Of a DNA stretch of 64,000 bases, positions 1 to 9,096 are shown piece after piece. The notes under the pieces are model-generated. The model ran no database searches. It saw only the letters and a list, made by a program, of their open reading frames with translations, and was not told the origin of the DNA. The stretch's first letter is position 1; every line of letters begins with the position of its first letter. The stretch comes from Streptomyces asoensis (GTDB lineage: Bacteria > Actinomycetota > Actinomycetes > Streptomycetales > Streptomycetaceae). Made by a program: the position numbers and the translations under genes. Location of the stretch: positions 9,424,001-9,488,000 of the forward strand of contig NZ_CP049838.1 in NCBI RefSeq assembly GCF_013085465.1. Direction: 5' to 3'.

Positions 1-1
1 G

Positions 2-313
2 GAACTGGACGAGGAGGCCCGCAAGGACTACATCTCCCGCCACCACCTCGCCGATCTCACGCCCAGGACCATCACCAGCGCCCCCGAACTGCTCCGGCAA
101 CTGGACTCCTCGCCCGTGGCCCCGGCCGTCACGGACCTGGAGGAGTACGCCCTCGGTACGGTCTGTGTCGCCGTGCCCGTCTACAGCGGCGACACCCTCG
201 GCTCGCTCGGCGTCTCGCTGCCGGTCGACCGGCTGTCCCGGCTCGATCAGGTGCGGGCCCGGCTGCTCCCGACCGCGAACCGCGTGACCAGGGGTCTTTC
301 GCTCACGATGTGA
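2..313 (+). CDS. IclR-family regulator, C-terminal fragment
   Basis: The left edge of the window cuts this gene; about 103 C-terminal residues remain and end in GLSLTM before TGA. The visible part matches the effector-binding (GAF-like) domain of IclR regulators: a stretch with EEYALGTVCVAVPVYSG and then LGSLGVSLPVDRL is the conserved strand-loop-strand where IclR proteins bind small molecules. The DNA-binding winged helix would lie upstream, outside the window. IclR proteins usually regulate a neighbouring catabolic operon, but the target cannot be seen here. The call is made from motif resemblance only. Confidence 0.75.
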   Translation, partial: ELDEEARKDYISRHHLADLTPRTITSAPELLRQLDSSPVAPAVTDLEEYALGTVCVAVPVYSGDTLGSLGVSLPVDRLSRLDQVRARLLPTANRVTRGLSLTM

Positions 314-359
314 TCGTTCACTATCTGAAAATCTGATCCTTGTAAGCAGTGGGCCGAAG

Positions 360-379
360 CCGTTTCCTAGACGAAACGG
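360..379. promoter_or_regulatory. Inverted repeat between the IclR gene and the PP2C gene
   Basis: CCGTTTC, a 6-base spacer CTAGAC, then GAAACGG form a perfect 7-bp-arm inverted repeat in the 117-base gap. The arms are AT-richer than the surroundings. It could be an operator for the IclR-type protein or a weak terminator. There is no following T run, so an operator is slightly favoured. Confidence 0.35.
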
Positions 380-430
380 ACATTTCCGAAGTGCCCCGGC
401 GCACGCACAGATGAGGATTGCGGACGAAGC

Positions 431-1594
431 ATGGGTCATGCGCGCAACCATGGCGGCGATCACTGCCCGACACGGCTGTTGAAATCGTTCAGACACCGGG
501 TGGCAGGGCCTCTGCTGCCGGTTCTGATCCTCCTGGTCATCATGCTCGTCGGCCTCTTCGGCGACGCGGGAATGATCTGGCTGCCCCTGCTGTCGGCAGG
601 GCCCGCGCTGGCCGCCACGACCAACGGCCCGCGCGGTGTCCTCTGCGTCGGCCTGCTCGCAGCGGTGGTCGGCGCGACGCTCGGCGCCCGGGTCGGTGCA
701 CCCGGCCGCGAGGTGGCCGCCGTACTGGCCGCCCTGGTGGCCGTCACCCTGGCGAGTGGCCTGGCCAGCGCGCTGCGCGGGCGCCGCGAGCGGGTGCTCG
801 CGGACGTCCGGTCGGTCGCGGAGGCCGCCCAGCACGCGCTGCTCAGGCCGGTCCCGGCGACCGTCGGTCCGTTCGAGGTCGCCGTCCGTTACAGCGCCGC
901 GGCCGCGGAGGCCCGGATCGGAGGCGATCTCTACGCGCTGGTGCCCACTCCGTACGGCGTACGGCTGATCGTCGGTGATGTGCGAGGCAAGGGGCTGCCC
1001 GCCGTGGGGACCGCCGCACTCGTCCTCGGTGTCTTCCGGGAGGCCGCCTACGACGAACCCGATCTCCTCGCCGTCGTCGACAGGATCGAGCGGAGCCTCG
1101 CGCGCAACCTGGGTACCGACGACTTCGTCACCGCAGTGGTCGCCGGATACCCGCGATCCGGTGAGCTGGAGATGGTGAACTGCGGACACGCGCCACCGCT
1201 GCTGGTCGGCGACTCTCGGAGCGTCGTGGCGGTGGAGCCCACGCAGCCCGCCCCGCCCCTCGGGCTGCGCGCCCTCACCGACCAGACCCCGAGCCTTCAG
1301 GTGCTGCCCTTCGCCGACGGGGACCAGCTGCTGCTCTACACGGACGGGGTCATCGAGGCCCGGGACCGCGACCGGGAGTTCTACCCGCTCGTCGAGGGCC
1401 TCGCGCGCCACCTCTGCGACGATCCGGCGCGCACGGTCGGCGCGATCCACGACGAACTGCTGGCGCACGTCGGCGGACGACTGCACGACGACGCGGCCCT
1501 GCTCCTGATCCGCAAGCCCGCCGTCGTCACCCCCTCGGTTCCCCAACCGACCAGCCCTGAGCCGGCTACTCGCCCGACGGAGCGGTCAGTGTGA
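431..1594 (+). CDS. Membrane-anchored SpoIIE/PP2C-type protein phosphatase
   Basis: This 387-residue protein has an N-terminal membrane region, about residues 28-115, with three or four hydrophobic segments, followed by a PP2C/SpoIIE serine phosphatase domain from about residue 140. Metal-binding phosphatase motifs are visible: GGDLYAL, GDVRGKGLPAVGTA, YTDGVIEARD and the final DDAALLLI. Family members dephosphorylate anti-sigma-factor antagonists in partner-switching pathways that control alternative sigma factors. No kinase domain is fused and no antagonist gene is adjacent, so the target is unknown. The start ATG has GGA seven bases upstream. The 3' end overlaps the convergent GH43 gene by 29 bases. 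Confidence 0.85.
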   Translation: MGHARNHGGDHCPTRLLKSFRHRVAGPLLPVLILLVIMLVGLFGDAGMIWLPLLSAGPALAATTNGPRGVLCVGLLAAVVGATLGARVGAPGREVAAVLAALVAVTLASGLASALRGRRERVLADVRSVAEAAQHALLRPVPATVGPFEVAVRYSAAAAEARIGGDLYALVPTPYGVRLIVGDVRGKGLPAVGTAALVLGVFREAAYDEPDLLAVVDRIERSLARNLGTDDFVTAVVAGYPRSGELEMVNCGHAPPLLVGDSRSVVAVEPTQPAPPLGLRALTDQTPSLQVLPFADGDQLLLYTDGVIEARDRDREFYPLVEGLARHLCDDPARTVGAIHDELLAHVGGRLHDDAALLLIRKPAVVTPSVPQPTSPEPATRPTERSV

Positions 1595-3059
1595 CGCCGA
1601 GGGCCACCGGCGTGCCGAAGTTCGGCGTGCCGTCGGTGTTCCAGGTGAACTTCTGCGCCCTGGTCGTCCGGTTCATGTCGCAGCCGCCGCCCGTGGAGTT
1701 GTTGGCGTGGTAGACGATCCAGTCCTCGGTCCCGTCGGGCGACTTGAAGAAGCCGTTGTGCCCGGGACCGTAGACACCGTTGGCGTTGGATCGCTGGAAG
1801 ACCGGGTTCGGTGACTTGACCCACGAGGAGGAGCTGAGCGGGTCACCGCCGTTGTAGGTGAGCATCCCCAGCTTGTAGTCGGGCGTCGAGCAGTGGCTGG
1901 CGGAGTAGACGATGAACGTCCTGCCGTCCCGCTGGAGCACCTCGGCGCCCTCGTTGACCGCGCCGCCCACCGTCTCCCAGCCGAGGGTCGGCGTGGACAG
2001 TACGCGACGGGTGCCGCTCGCGGTCCACGGGTTCGACAGCGGCCGGATGAACATCGGCTGCGAGCCGTTGTAGAAGGTGCCCAACAGGTAGAGCCGGCCG
2101 TTGAGTTGCAGGATCCCCGGGTCCAGCTCCCAGGTGTTGTCCTGGGTCGGGTCGAGCAGGTCGGCCTTGAAGCTGTACGGCCCCATCGGGTCGAGGCCCG
2201 CGCTCTCCAGCACATGGATCCGCTGGGTGCCCAGGTCGTAGGGCTCGCGGCCGGCCGTGTAGTAGAAGTACCACCGCTTGCCGTTCGGACCGTCGAGCAG
2301 ATGGAACTCCGGCGCCCACATCGTGCCCGCCCCGTTGGGCCGGGTGAGGTTGAAGATCACCTGGTCGGTGGCGGTGGCGAGCCCGGCCAGGGTGCTCGCC
2401 CTGCGCATGGTGACCGTGGAGTTCCAGGTGGTCGTGGCGAGGTAGTAGTACCCGTCGTAGTACGTGAGCCAGGGGTCGGGGCCGTGCTGGGACAGGGGGT
2501 TGGTGAACGTGTGCGGGCTGGTGCCGCCGCCGGTGAAGCCGGGCAGCCGCCACACCCTGCCGTTCGCGGCGGAGCACGGCAGCTGCACCAGGTCGGTGTT
2601 GGACGCCGAGGACCCGCCGCTGGGCGTGACGCACTTGCCCGAGCTCGCGGAGACCAGGTTGAAGGTCTTGTCGGTGCCGCCGACCGACACCGCGACGAGC
2701 CGCCACTGCTGGTTCGTCCCGCCGTGGCAGGGCCACTGGATGACCGCCGCGTTGTCCGCCGTGGACGCCCCGTACACGTCGACGCACTGGCCGGACCGGG
2801 TGGTGATCGTGTACGTCTCGCTCGTCCCGGAGACCAGGGTGTGGGCGAAGATCTGGTTCGCGCCGGAGCCGCAGGCGACGGCACGCAGTTGTGTCCCGTT
2901 GGCCGTCGAACCGCCCGGTAGGTCGAGGCAGTTGCCGCCGTTCTGGTTCACCCCGGTCGAGGTGAACGCGACGGCGGCGGAGGCGGGCGGCGCCACCAGG
3001 AAGGCGACCGCCAGGGTCAGCAGGGCGATGAGCGCGGCCAGGCATCTGGAACGAGTCAC
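1566..3059 (-). CDS. Secreted CBM13 (ricin B lectin)-GH43 glycosidase
   Basis: The 497-residue product begins with a signal peptide (LAALIALLTLAVAFLVAPPASA), then a ricin-type beta-trefoil CBM13 (about 35-172) with QQWR and RVWR forms of the QxW motif, then a five-bladed GH43 domain (about 182-497). The expected catalytic acids are present: D195 in HGPDPW, D313 in WELDPGI and E370 in VNEGAE. GH43 enzymes of this shape act on alpha-L-arabinofuranosides or xylosides in plant cell-wall polymers; the exact substrate is inferred from the locus. GTG is chosen as the start because it precedes the signal peptide and overlaps the upstream stop as GTGA. This suggests translational coupling to the MGH1-like gene. 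Confidence 0.88.
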   Translation of the reverse strand: MTRSRCLAALIALLTLAVAFLVAPPASAAVAFTSTGVNQNGGNCLDLPGGSTANGTQLRAVACGSGANQIFAHTLVSGTSETYTITTRSGQCVDVYGASTADNAAVIQWPCHGGTNQQWRLVAVSVGGTDKTFNLVSASSGKCVTPSGGSSASNTDLVQLPCSAANGRVWRLPGFTGGGTSPHTFTNPLSQHGPDPWLTYYDGYYYLATTTWNSTVTMRRASTLAGLATATDQVIFNLTRPNGAGTMWAPEFHLLDGPNGKRWYFYYTAGREPYDLGTQRIHVLESAGLDPMGPYSFKADLLDPTQDNTWELDPGILQLNGRLYLLGTFYNGSQPMFIRPLSNPWTASGTRRVLSTPTLGWETVGGAVNEGAEVLQRDGRTFIVYSASHCSTPDYKLGMLTYNGGDPLSSSSWVKSPNPVFQRSNANGVYGPGHNGFFKSPDGTEDWIVYHANNSTGGGCDMNRTTRAQKFTWNTDGTPNFGTPVALGVTLTAPSGE

Positions 3060-6000
3060 GGTCCGTACACCTTTGCTTCGAGGAGGCCGACGGAGTTGGT
3101 GCCGTTGCCGGTGAGCAGCACCCGTAGTCGGGTGGTGCTCGTGGCGGTGAAGGCGACGGTGTTGTACTGGTTCTTGACCAGTGGGTAGCCGCCGGCGCCG
3201 GGCAGGTCGACGTAGGCGCTGCCGTTCCAGTACTGGAGCTTCCAGGCGGCCGGCATGTCGATGCCCTGGTCGTCGTCGAAGAAGTACACCTCGGCCCTGT
3301 TCAGGGTCTTCGCCGACGGCCAGGTCAGTTCCGCCCACTGCTGGCCGGTCTCCGGCCAGGTCCCCCAGCGCGGGTTCACCGTGTCGTTGGACGACGGCGG
3401 GTCGATGCCGTCGTTGACGGCGGTGACCGCCTCCCAGGGGGAGGTGTACGACGCGGACGGCGTCGCGGACGTCGCCAGGTTGGCCGGTGGCTGGACGCCG
3501 CCCCGGTTGTACACCTTGACCTCGGTGAGCCCCGTCTTGGCTCCGGAGGCGTTGGTGGCCAGGATCCGTACGCGTTGGGCGGTGATCGCCGGGAACCGCA
3601 CGAGGTTGTAGTTGGCGCGTGGCGCCGCCGGGCTCCTGGTCTGGCCGGGCGCGTTCACCCATGAACTGCCGTCGTAGTACTGGACGGTGTACGCGGACGG
3701 CGCCCGGTAGGTCGTACTGGCCGGGCGGCTGTCCTTGAAGTACAGGCGCAACTCGTCGAGCGTGCGGGCCGTGCCGAAGTTCAGCTCGTACCAGTCCTGG
3801 CTGTTGGCGGACCCGCCGGCGCCCCAGAAGGGCTCATTGGTGGGGTATCCGTCGACCGCGCCGGCGGTGCTGCTGCCGGTTCCGGTGGCGGAGGCGGACA
3901 CGGTCGCCCCGGTGGCGAGGTTGGTGAGGTCGGCGGTCAGGTCGACGCCCGCCTTGGCGAGCATGTCGACCATCCGGGGGCTGTTCTGCACGACCTGGTT
4001 CGGGGCCTGGAGCCCGGCGACGGCCGTGTGGTGGGTGACCGTGCCGCTGGTGGTCACGTTTCCGGTGGCCGGGTCCCAGGTGAAGGGCACCAGCGAATCG
4101 ACGGTCGCGGCCCGGCTGCCGTTGACGAAGATCGAGTAGCCCTCCGGGACGCCGGGGTAGCGCACCACGCCGTCGGCCGGGTCGTCCCAGACGACGGTCA
4201 GGTCGGCGCCCCGGTAACGGAGGTTGTTGACGGTGAAGTGGCTCCAGCCGATGTCGATCGGGGACAGCTCGACCTTCGCGTCGTTGCGGGGCCGCAGCCC
4301 GGCGACGTCCTCGATCACCGTCCAGTTGCTGCTGCCCAGGATGTTGTGGTGGATCCAGGACCGGTAGTCGATCCCGGTGCCGTTCCAGTCGGCCCAGAAC
4401 TCGTTCGCGTCAGGCCACTGGGTGTTGCCGCCGACGTACTGCGCCCAGGTGTTCCAGTAGAGCAGCTTCTTGTAATCCGTCGCGTTCATCCAGGAGTTGG
4501 GGTAGTTGCGCAGCACGGAGGAGTAGAGCCGGAACTGCACGGTCGAGTTGATGGTGGAGAAGTTGTTGGAGCCGGGGTTCCCGGCGTCGGCCGCCGCCTT
4601 CTTGTCGACCTGGTTGGCCGTGTAGAAGGGGAAGACGGGGTACTGGGCCGGGTCGTCGTACAGCCGCAGGGCCTGCTTGTACGTCGCGGTGTCGGGGACC
4701 GCTCCGACCGCGAAGGGGTAGTAGTTGTTGATCTCCTTCCAGGGCACCCACTCGTTGGTCGACTTGAGCCGGTGCTCGAACAGCTGCCGGTTCGGGTTCC
4801 ACAGGACGTTGACGATGGCGTCCTTGATCTGTGTCGCGAGGGTGCGCATCTCGGTGGCCTTGGCCGTGTTGCCGACCGCCTCGTAGGCCTGGGCGGCGGC
4901 GAGCGCGCCGCTGTACTGGTAGGCGGACTCGGCGCGGTCCATGTTGCCGGGCTTCCAGTGGAAGGAGACGGCGTCGGCGTCGTTGCCCGTCAGAGCGCCC
5001 CAGTCGTACTCGATGAGCTTGTTGTTGTCGTGGTCGTAGTAGGCGAGCTGTCCTTTGACGTCTCCCTCCGCGTAGCGCGCGAGGTTGCCGGCGATCGCCG
5101 GCTGCCCGCCGTGGATCTGGTAGCTCTTCCAGGCCGCCTCGGCGATGTACTGGGTGTAGCTGTTGGACCAGTTCTCCGGGTCACCGGGATTGTCCAGGAA
5201 GCGGCCGCCCTTGGAGGTCTGGCCGGCGCTGAGCCAGTCCCCGTAGGCGTAGGCCGGGTTGCGCAGGTACTTGAGGTCGTCGATGTGCATGGGCTGGGTC
5301 AGCGCGATCGCGTTGTTGTAGCCCAGGACGCCCTCGGTCGAGGTCGGGAACTGGAAGGTCTGGCCGGGGATGTCGGCGTCGAGGTTGTTGAAGCGCATCA
5401 GCCACCAGCGGTAGTAGATGTTCTTCTTGATCGCGGGCTCGGGCACGTCGATGTAGGGCACGTTCTGCGCCCACCACAGGTTGTACGCCTTTACGTGGGT
5501 GGCGAAGGCGGCGGTGTCGGAGTAGCCCGCGTAGGCGTTGTACTCGGTGAGCGACTCGGGGATCTCGTCGGTGACGAAGCCCATCACCACCTTGGCGGTC
5601 ACCGTGGCCCCGGCCCCGACGGTCACGGACCGGTTCAGGCCGCCGCTGGACACGCTGAAACCGTCGCCGGTGAGTCGCGGCCGGATGGTGGTGAGGTTGT
5701 TGTAGGCGTTCACCTGCCCGGTCAGCTCGCTGCCGGTACCCGTGGTGGCGATCGGCGAAGTCGCCCGTAACTGGAGGGTGGTGGAGCCGGTGCCGTTGTT
5801 CTTGATCGACAGGTTGGTCACGGCGACGTTGTTCTCGGTGATGAACTTGGTCTGGGTGACGGCGATCGAGCCGTTGGTGTGCACGCTCTTCCAGTGGCTC
5901 GGCACCTGTCGGCGCTGGGCGACCTGTTCGGTGAAGGTGCCCGGGCTGATCGCGACGGTGTAGGCGTTGTTGTCGTTGACGCTCTCCCAGTAGGCGACAT

Positions 6001-6307
6001 GACCGCCGAAGCCGAGGACCGCGGGGTTGTGGGTCTTCATGAAGACCGCCCGGCCACGGCTCATCAGCCAGGGCCCGGCCGGGTCGTCGCCGGAACGGGC
6101 CAGCAGACGGTCCATCCAGAAATCGGTTCCCGAACTTTCCGCGTCGTAGATGCTCCGCATCATGTCGCCCGGTGTGTAGGCGACGGGCGGAGCCGGGATC
6201 GCGGGTCCGCTGAAGGACGGGAACCCGATGGTCTGCGCGGCGGCGGCCGGGGTCACGGAGCAGACGGAACAGAGGATGAGCACGAGTGCGACGAGGAGGC
6301 GCTTCAT
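3056..6307 (-). CDS. Secreted MGH1-like (alpha/alpha)6-barrel glycosidase with two discoidin domains
   Basis: The 1083-residue protein opens with a signal peptide (MKRLLVALVLILCS...AAAA). A large catalytic region (about 40-770) resembles the alpha/alpha-toroid glycosidases annotated as MGH1-like, related to GH63. It carries aromatic, acidic motifs such as YYRWWLMRFNNLD, WHANNL-like segments and EFWADWNGTG. Two tandem F5/8 type C (discoidin, CBM32-like) domains follow, roughly 785-935 and 945-1083, each ending in VRILAT or LRVLLT before an EVKVY/EAKVYG strand. The activity is not assigned by the sequence. The operon suggests a role in debranching an arabinose-containing glycan. The start ATG has GGGAG six bases upstream. 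Confidence 0.8.
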   Translation of the reverse strand: MKRLLVALVLILCSVCSVTPAAAAQTIGFPSFSGPAIPAPPVAYTPGDMMRSIYDAESSGTDFWMDRLLARSGDDPAGPWLMSRGRAVFMKTHNPAVLGFGGHVAYWESVNDNNAYTVAISPGTFTEQVAQRRQVPSHWKSVHTNGSIAVTQTKFITENNVAVTNLSIKNNGTGSTTLQLRATSPIATTGTGSELTGQVNAYNNLTTIRPRLTGDGFSVSSGGLNRSVTVGAGATVTAKVVMGFVTDEIPESLTEYNAYAGYSDTAAFATHVKAYNLWWAQNVPYIDVPEPAIKKNIYYRWWLMRFNNLDADIPGQTFQFPTSTEGVLGYNNAIALTQPMHIDDLKYLRNPAYAYGDWLSAGQTSKGGRFLDNPGDPENWSNSYTQYIAEAAWKSYQIHGGQPAIAGNLARYAEGDVKGQLAYYDHDNNKLIEYDWGALTGNDADAVSFHWKPGNMDRAESAYQYSGALAAAQAYEAVGNTAKATEMRTLATQIKDAIVNVLWNPNRQLFEHRLKSTNEWVPWKEINNYYPFAVGAVPDTATYKQALRLYDDPAQYPVFPFYTANQVDKKAAADAGNPGSNNFSTINSTVQFRLYSSVLRNYPNSWMNATDYKKLLYWNTWAQYVGGNTQWPDANEFWADWNGTGIDYRSWIHHNILGSSNWTVIEDVAGLRPRNDAKVELSPIDIGWSHFTVNNLRYRGADLTVVWDDPADGVVRYPGVPEGYSIFVNGSRAATVDSLVPFTWDPATGNVTTSGTVTHHTAVAGLQAPNQVVQNSPRMVDMLAKAGVDLTADLTNLATGATVSASATGTGSSTAGAVDGYPTNEPFWGAGGSANSQDWYELNFGTARTLDELRLYFKDSRPASTTYRAPSAYTVQYYDGSSWVNAPGQTRSPAAPRANYNLVRFPAITAQRVRILATNASGAKTGLTEVKVYNRGGVQPPANLATSATPSASYTSPWEAVTAVNDGIDPPSSNDTVNPRWGTWPETGQQWAELTWPSAKTLNRAEVYFFDDDQGIDMPAAWKLQYWNGSAYVDLPGAGGYPLVKNQYNTVAFTATSTTRLRVLLTGNGTNSVGLLEAKVYGP

Positions 6308-6375
6308 GAGGTGCTCCCTGTCCGGGTGACGGCGAGCGGGCGATGGCATGTGCCTGACATGCGTGACGGAAACGG

Positions 6376-6421
6376 ACCTAAAAGGTTTTCGCAACGTAGG
6401 AGCGACCTGATGAAGTGTCAA
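6376..6421 (-). promoter_or_regulatory. Promoter and LacI-type operator candidate of the MGH1-like/GH43 operon
   Basis: Read on the minus strand, TTGACA (6421-6416), a 17-base spacer and TACGTT (6398-6393) form a strong sigma-70-like promoter. Two bases after the -10 comes GAAAACCTTTTAGGT (6390-6376). This matches 13 of 15 bases of a sequence in the same position of the divergent ABC-transporter promoter. The motif would sit over the transcription start, where a repressor blocks initiation. It is the best candidate binding site for the LacI protein encoded between the two operons. Confidence 0.65.
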
Positions 6422-6466
6422 GAGAGGGTGCTGCGGGCGTGCGGACCGGGAACGCCGGCCGGCAAT

Positions 6467-7495
6467 TCAGGACAGCGGCGCCGTCGACCCCCTGATCACC
6501 ACGCGGCAGCGCACGGTCTCCACGCCCGAGCGCCGCACCCCGCCGATCGCGCTGAACAGGGCGTGCGCCGCCGCGCGGCCGACCTGCTCCAGGTTCATGT
6601 CGACGCTGGTCAGCGGCGGCCGCGAGGCGGCGGTCAGGACCTGCCAGTTGTCGAAGCCCATGACCGCCACGTCCTCCGGCACCCGGTGGCCCCGCTCGCG
6701 CAGGACGTCCATGACGCCACGGGCGATCTGGTCGCTGCCGCACAGCACGGCGTCGAGATCCGGATGCCGGTCGAGCAGCAGCGCGGTGGCCGCCCGCCCC
6801 CAGCCCTCCGACCACGCCCCGAACCGCGGTTCGCCGACCGGGGCGAGACCGGCGTCGGCGAGAGCGGCCCGGGCGCCCTCGGCCCGCTCCTGCGCCGCGA
6901 GGTACCCGGGGTCGCCGGTGATGTGCGCGATCCGGGTGCGGCCGCAGGCCAGCAGGTGCTCCACCGCGATCCGGCCGGCGTCGACGCTGTCGGGCACGAT
7001 GGACAGATCGGCCGGATCGTCCGACGGCGCGTAGGCGTAGACGACGGGCACGGGCAGCTCACGCCCCAGGGACGGCCGGGGGTCGGTCCGGCTGCCCACC
7101 ACGATGAGACCGTCGACGCGGCGCCCCAGCAGCGCGCGGACATGGTGCTGCTCGCGGATCGCGTCGCCGCGGGCGTCGCACAGGAACACCGCGACCTCGC
7201 CCGCCCCGAAGGCGTCCTCGGCACCCATGAGGATCGGGATGCTGAACCGGCCCTCCAGGTCGCTGGTGAGCAGACCGACCGTGCCCGACCGCCCGACGAG
7301 CAGACCGCGGGCCAGCTGGTTCGGCCGGAAGGCCAGCCGCTCGGCCGCTTCGATCACCCGCTGCCGCGTCTCCGCGCGCACCTGGCTGCGGCCGTTGAGG
7401 GCCTTGGACGCGGTGGCGATGGACACTCCGGCCAGCCGGGCGACATCGCTGAGTGTGGCGGGCTGCGAACGAGAGGGGCCGACGGCCGGTGTCAT
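6467..7495 (-). CDS. LacI-family transcriptional regulator of the glycan locus
   Basis: The 342-residue protein has the LacI helix-turn-helix at residues 13-35 (ATLSDVARLAGVSIATASKA, then LNG). A hinge follows, then a periplasmic-binding-protein-like effector domain with GLIVVGSRTD, the sugar-contact loop VPVVYAYAP, CGSDQIARGVMDVLRERG and VMGFDNWQVL. Such proteins release DNA when a sugar derived from the imported glycan binds. The gene lies between the two operons, divergent from the ABC transporter. Matching operator-like sequences precede both operons. GGAG stands upstream of the ATG. Confidence 0.92.
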   Translation of the reverse strand: MTPAVGPSRSQPATLSDVARLAGVSIATASKALNGRSQVRAETRQRVIEAAERLAFRPNQLARGLLVGRSGTVGLLTSDLEGRFSIPILMGAEDAFGAGEVAVFLCDARGDAIREQHHVRALLGRRVDGLIVVGSRTDPRPSLGRELPVPVVYAYAPSDDPADLSIVPDSVDAGRIAVEHLLACGRTRIAHITGDPGYLAAQERAEGARAALADAGLAPVGEPRFGAWSEGWGRAATALLLDRHPDLDAVLCGSDQIARGVMDVLRERGHRVPEDVAVMGFDNWQVLTAASRPPLTSVDMNLEQVGRAAAHALFSAIGGVRRSGVETVRCRVVIRGSTAPLS

Positions 7496-7712
7496 GGAGG
7501 TTCTCCTGTCTCGCGGCGCGTGCGTAAACCGTACGCGAGATGTTTCGGCCGGGGTGCGCGCAGGAGGCTTTCACAGCTTTCGGCAGCGCACGGTGCAGCG
7601 ACCCGTACAGCCGTTCCCTGCAAGGGGATTGACGGGCCGTGAGCCGGGTCCTAACTTTCAGAAAGCCTTTTCGGTTTCTTTCCGTCGCAGAACCCATCCA
7701 AGGGGGATCGTC
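7496..7712. promoter_or_regulatory. Divergent control region with ABC-operon promoter and operator candidate
   Basis: On the plus strand, TTGACG (7629-7634), a 17-base spacer and TAACTT (7652-7657) form a sigma-70-like promoter. GAAAGCCTTTTCGGT follows at 7661-7675, three bases after the -10, and is a near copy of the motif at 6376-6390. Its core AAAG-C-CTTT is a small palindrome, and CTTTCAGAAAG overlaps its left side. Its position over the predicted transcription start fits repression by the adjacent LacI protein. Confidence 0.65.
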
Positions 7713-9029
7713 ATGGGGAGCACGACCGGACCACGTGGACCCGTCCGCCGGCTCACCACCGGCGCCGTCGCGCTCCTCGCCGCAGCGAGCCTGATCACGG
7801 CCTGCGGGTCGGGGGACGGCGGCTCGGACGGCGGGGGAGGGGGCGGAGCGGCGGACGCCAAGGGCGTCGACGACGGCACCACGCTGACCATGTGGACGCG
7901 CGCGGCCACCCGCCCGCAGAGCGAGGCGCTGGTCGAGGCGTACAACGCGGCCCACAAGAACAAGATCAAGCTCACCGTCGTCCCCACCGACGACTACCAG
8001 GCCAAGGTCGGCGCGGCGGCCGGCTCCCGGGACCTCCCCGACCTCTTCGCCTCCGACGTGGTGTTCGTGCCGAACTACACCACCAGCGGGCTCTTCGCCG
8101 ACCTCACCGAGCGCGTCGACGCCCTGCCCTTCGCCGCCGACCTGGCTCAGTCGCACATCAAGGCGGGCACGTACGAGGGCAAGAAGTACGTCGTCCCGCA
8201 CACCCTCGACCTGTCGGTGCTCTTCTACAACAAGGAGCTCTACCGCAAGGCGAAGCTCGACCCCGCCAAGCCGCCCACCACGCTGAGCGAGTGGGACCAG
8301 CAGGCCCGGGCCGTGGACGCGCTGGGCGGCGGCGTCGACGGCACCTTCTTCGGCGGCAACTGCGGTGGCTGTGGTGTCTTCACCTGGTGGCCGTCCGTCT
8401 GGGCCGGGGGAGAGGAAGTACTGAACAAGGAAGGCACCGAGGCCAACCTGGACTCCGCCACCGCGAAGAAGGTCTACGACACCTACCGGGGCTGGGTGCA
8501 GGACGACATCGTGGCCCCCGGCGCACGCGACGAGACCGGCACCACCTGGACCGGCGTCTTCCCGAAGGGAAAGGTCGGCGTCATGCCCATGCCGTCGACC
8601 ACGCTGGGCCTGATGCCCAAGAACCTGGACCTCGGTGTCGCCCCCATCCCCGGACCCGACGGCGGCACCTCCACCTTCGTCGGCGGTGACGCCATCGGCA
8701 TCTCCGCCACCAGCAAGTCGGCCGACCAGGCCTGGAACTTCCTCGCCTGGTCACTGGGTGACGAGGCCCAGGTCGACGTGGTCGCCGCACACAAGGACGT
8801 CGTGGCCCGCACCGACCTCGCCGCCAACAAGTACTCCGCCGCCGACCCGCGCCTCGTCACCATCAACCAGCTCGTGACGAACGGCCGCACCCCGTACGCC
8901 CTGAAGTTCGGCCAGACCTTCAACGACCCCAACGGGCCCTGGCTGTCCCTGATGCGCGACGCCGTCTTCGGCGACGGAACGTCCGTCGAGAAGGACAACA
9001 AGGCGGTCACCGCCTCACTGGCCGACTGA
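7713..9029 (+). CDS. ABC sugar transporter, substrate-binding lipoprotein
   Basis: The 438-residue protein carries a lipoprotein signal: charged RR, a hydrophobic stretch and lipobox LITAC with Cys about residue 31. A Ser/Gly-rich linker and an extracellular solute-binding domain of family 1 (MalE-like) follow, with LTMWTRAAT, GKKYVVPHTLDLSVLFYNKELY and PLSEWDQ-like helices. It would capture oligosaccharides outside the membrane and deliver them to the two permeases that follow. The set has no ATPase gene, which is usual in Streptomyces, where a shared MsiK-type ATPase serves many sugar importers. The ATG is preceded by AGGGGGA. Confidence 0.92.
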   Translation: MGSTTGPRGPVRRLTTGAVALLAAASLITACGSGDGGSDGGGGGGAADAKGVDDGTTLTMWTRAATRPQSEALVEAYNAAHKNKIKLTVVPTDDYQAKVGAAAGSRDLPDLFASDVVFVPNYTTSGLFADLTERVDALPFAADLAQSHIKAGTYEGKKYVVPHTLDLSVLFYNKELYRKAKLDPAKPPTTLSEWDQQARAVDALGGGVDGTFFGGNCGGCGVFTWWPSVWAGGEEVLNKEGTEANLDSATAKKVYDTYRGWVQDDIVAPGARDETGTTWTGVFPKGKVGVMPMPSTTLGLMPKNLDLGVAPIPGPDGGTSTFVGGDAIGISATSKSADQAWNFLAWSLGDEAQVDVVAAHKDVVARTDLAANKYSAADPRLVTINQLVTNGRTPYALKFGQTFNDPNGPWLSLMRDAVFGDGTSVEKDNKAVTASLAD

Positions 9030-9096
9030 ACGGCACGGCACCGGACGCACCGGACCCCGGCACGACCCCTCCCACGTCACCCGGCAGAGGAGAGCC

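Noticed and set aside
4028..5770. Long plus-strand frame opposite the MGH1-like gene
   Set aside because: Low-complexity Val/Gly/Arg-rich translation, no ribosome binding site, antisense to a well-supported gene.
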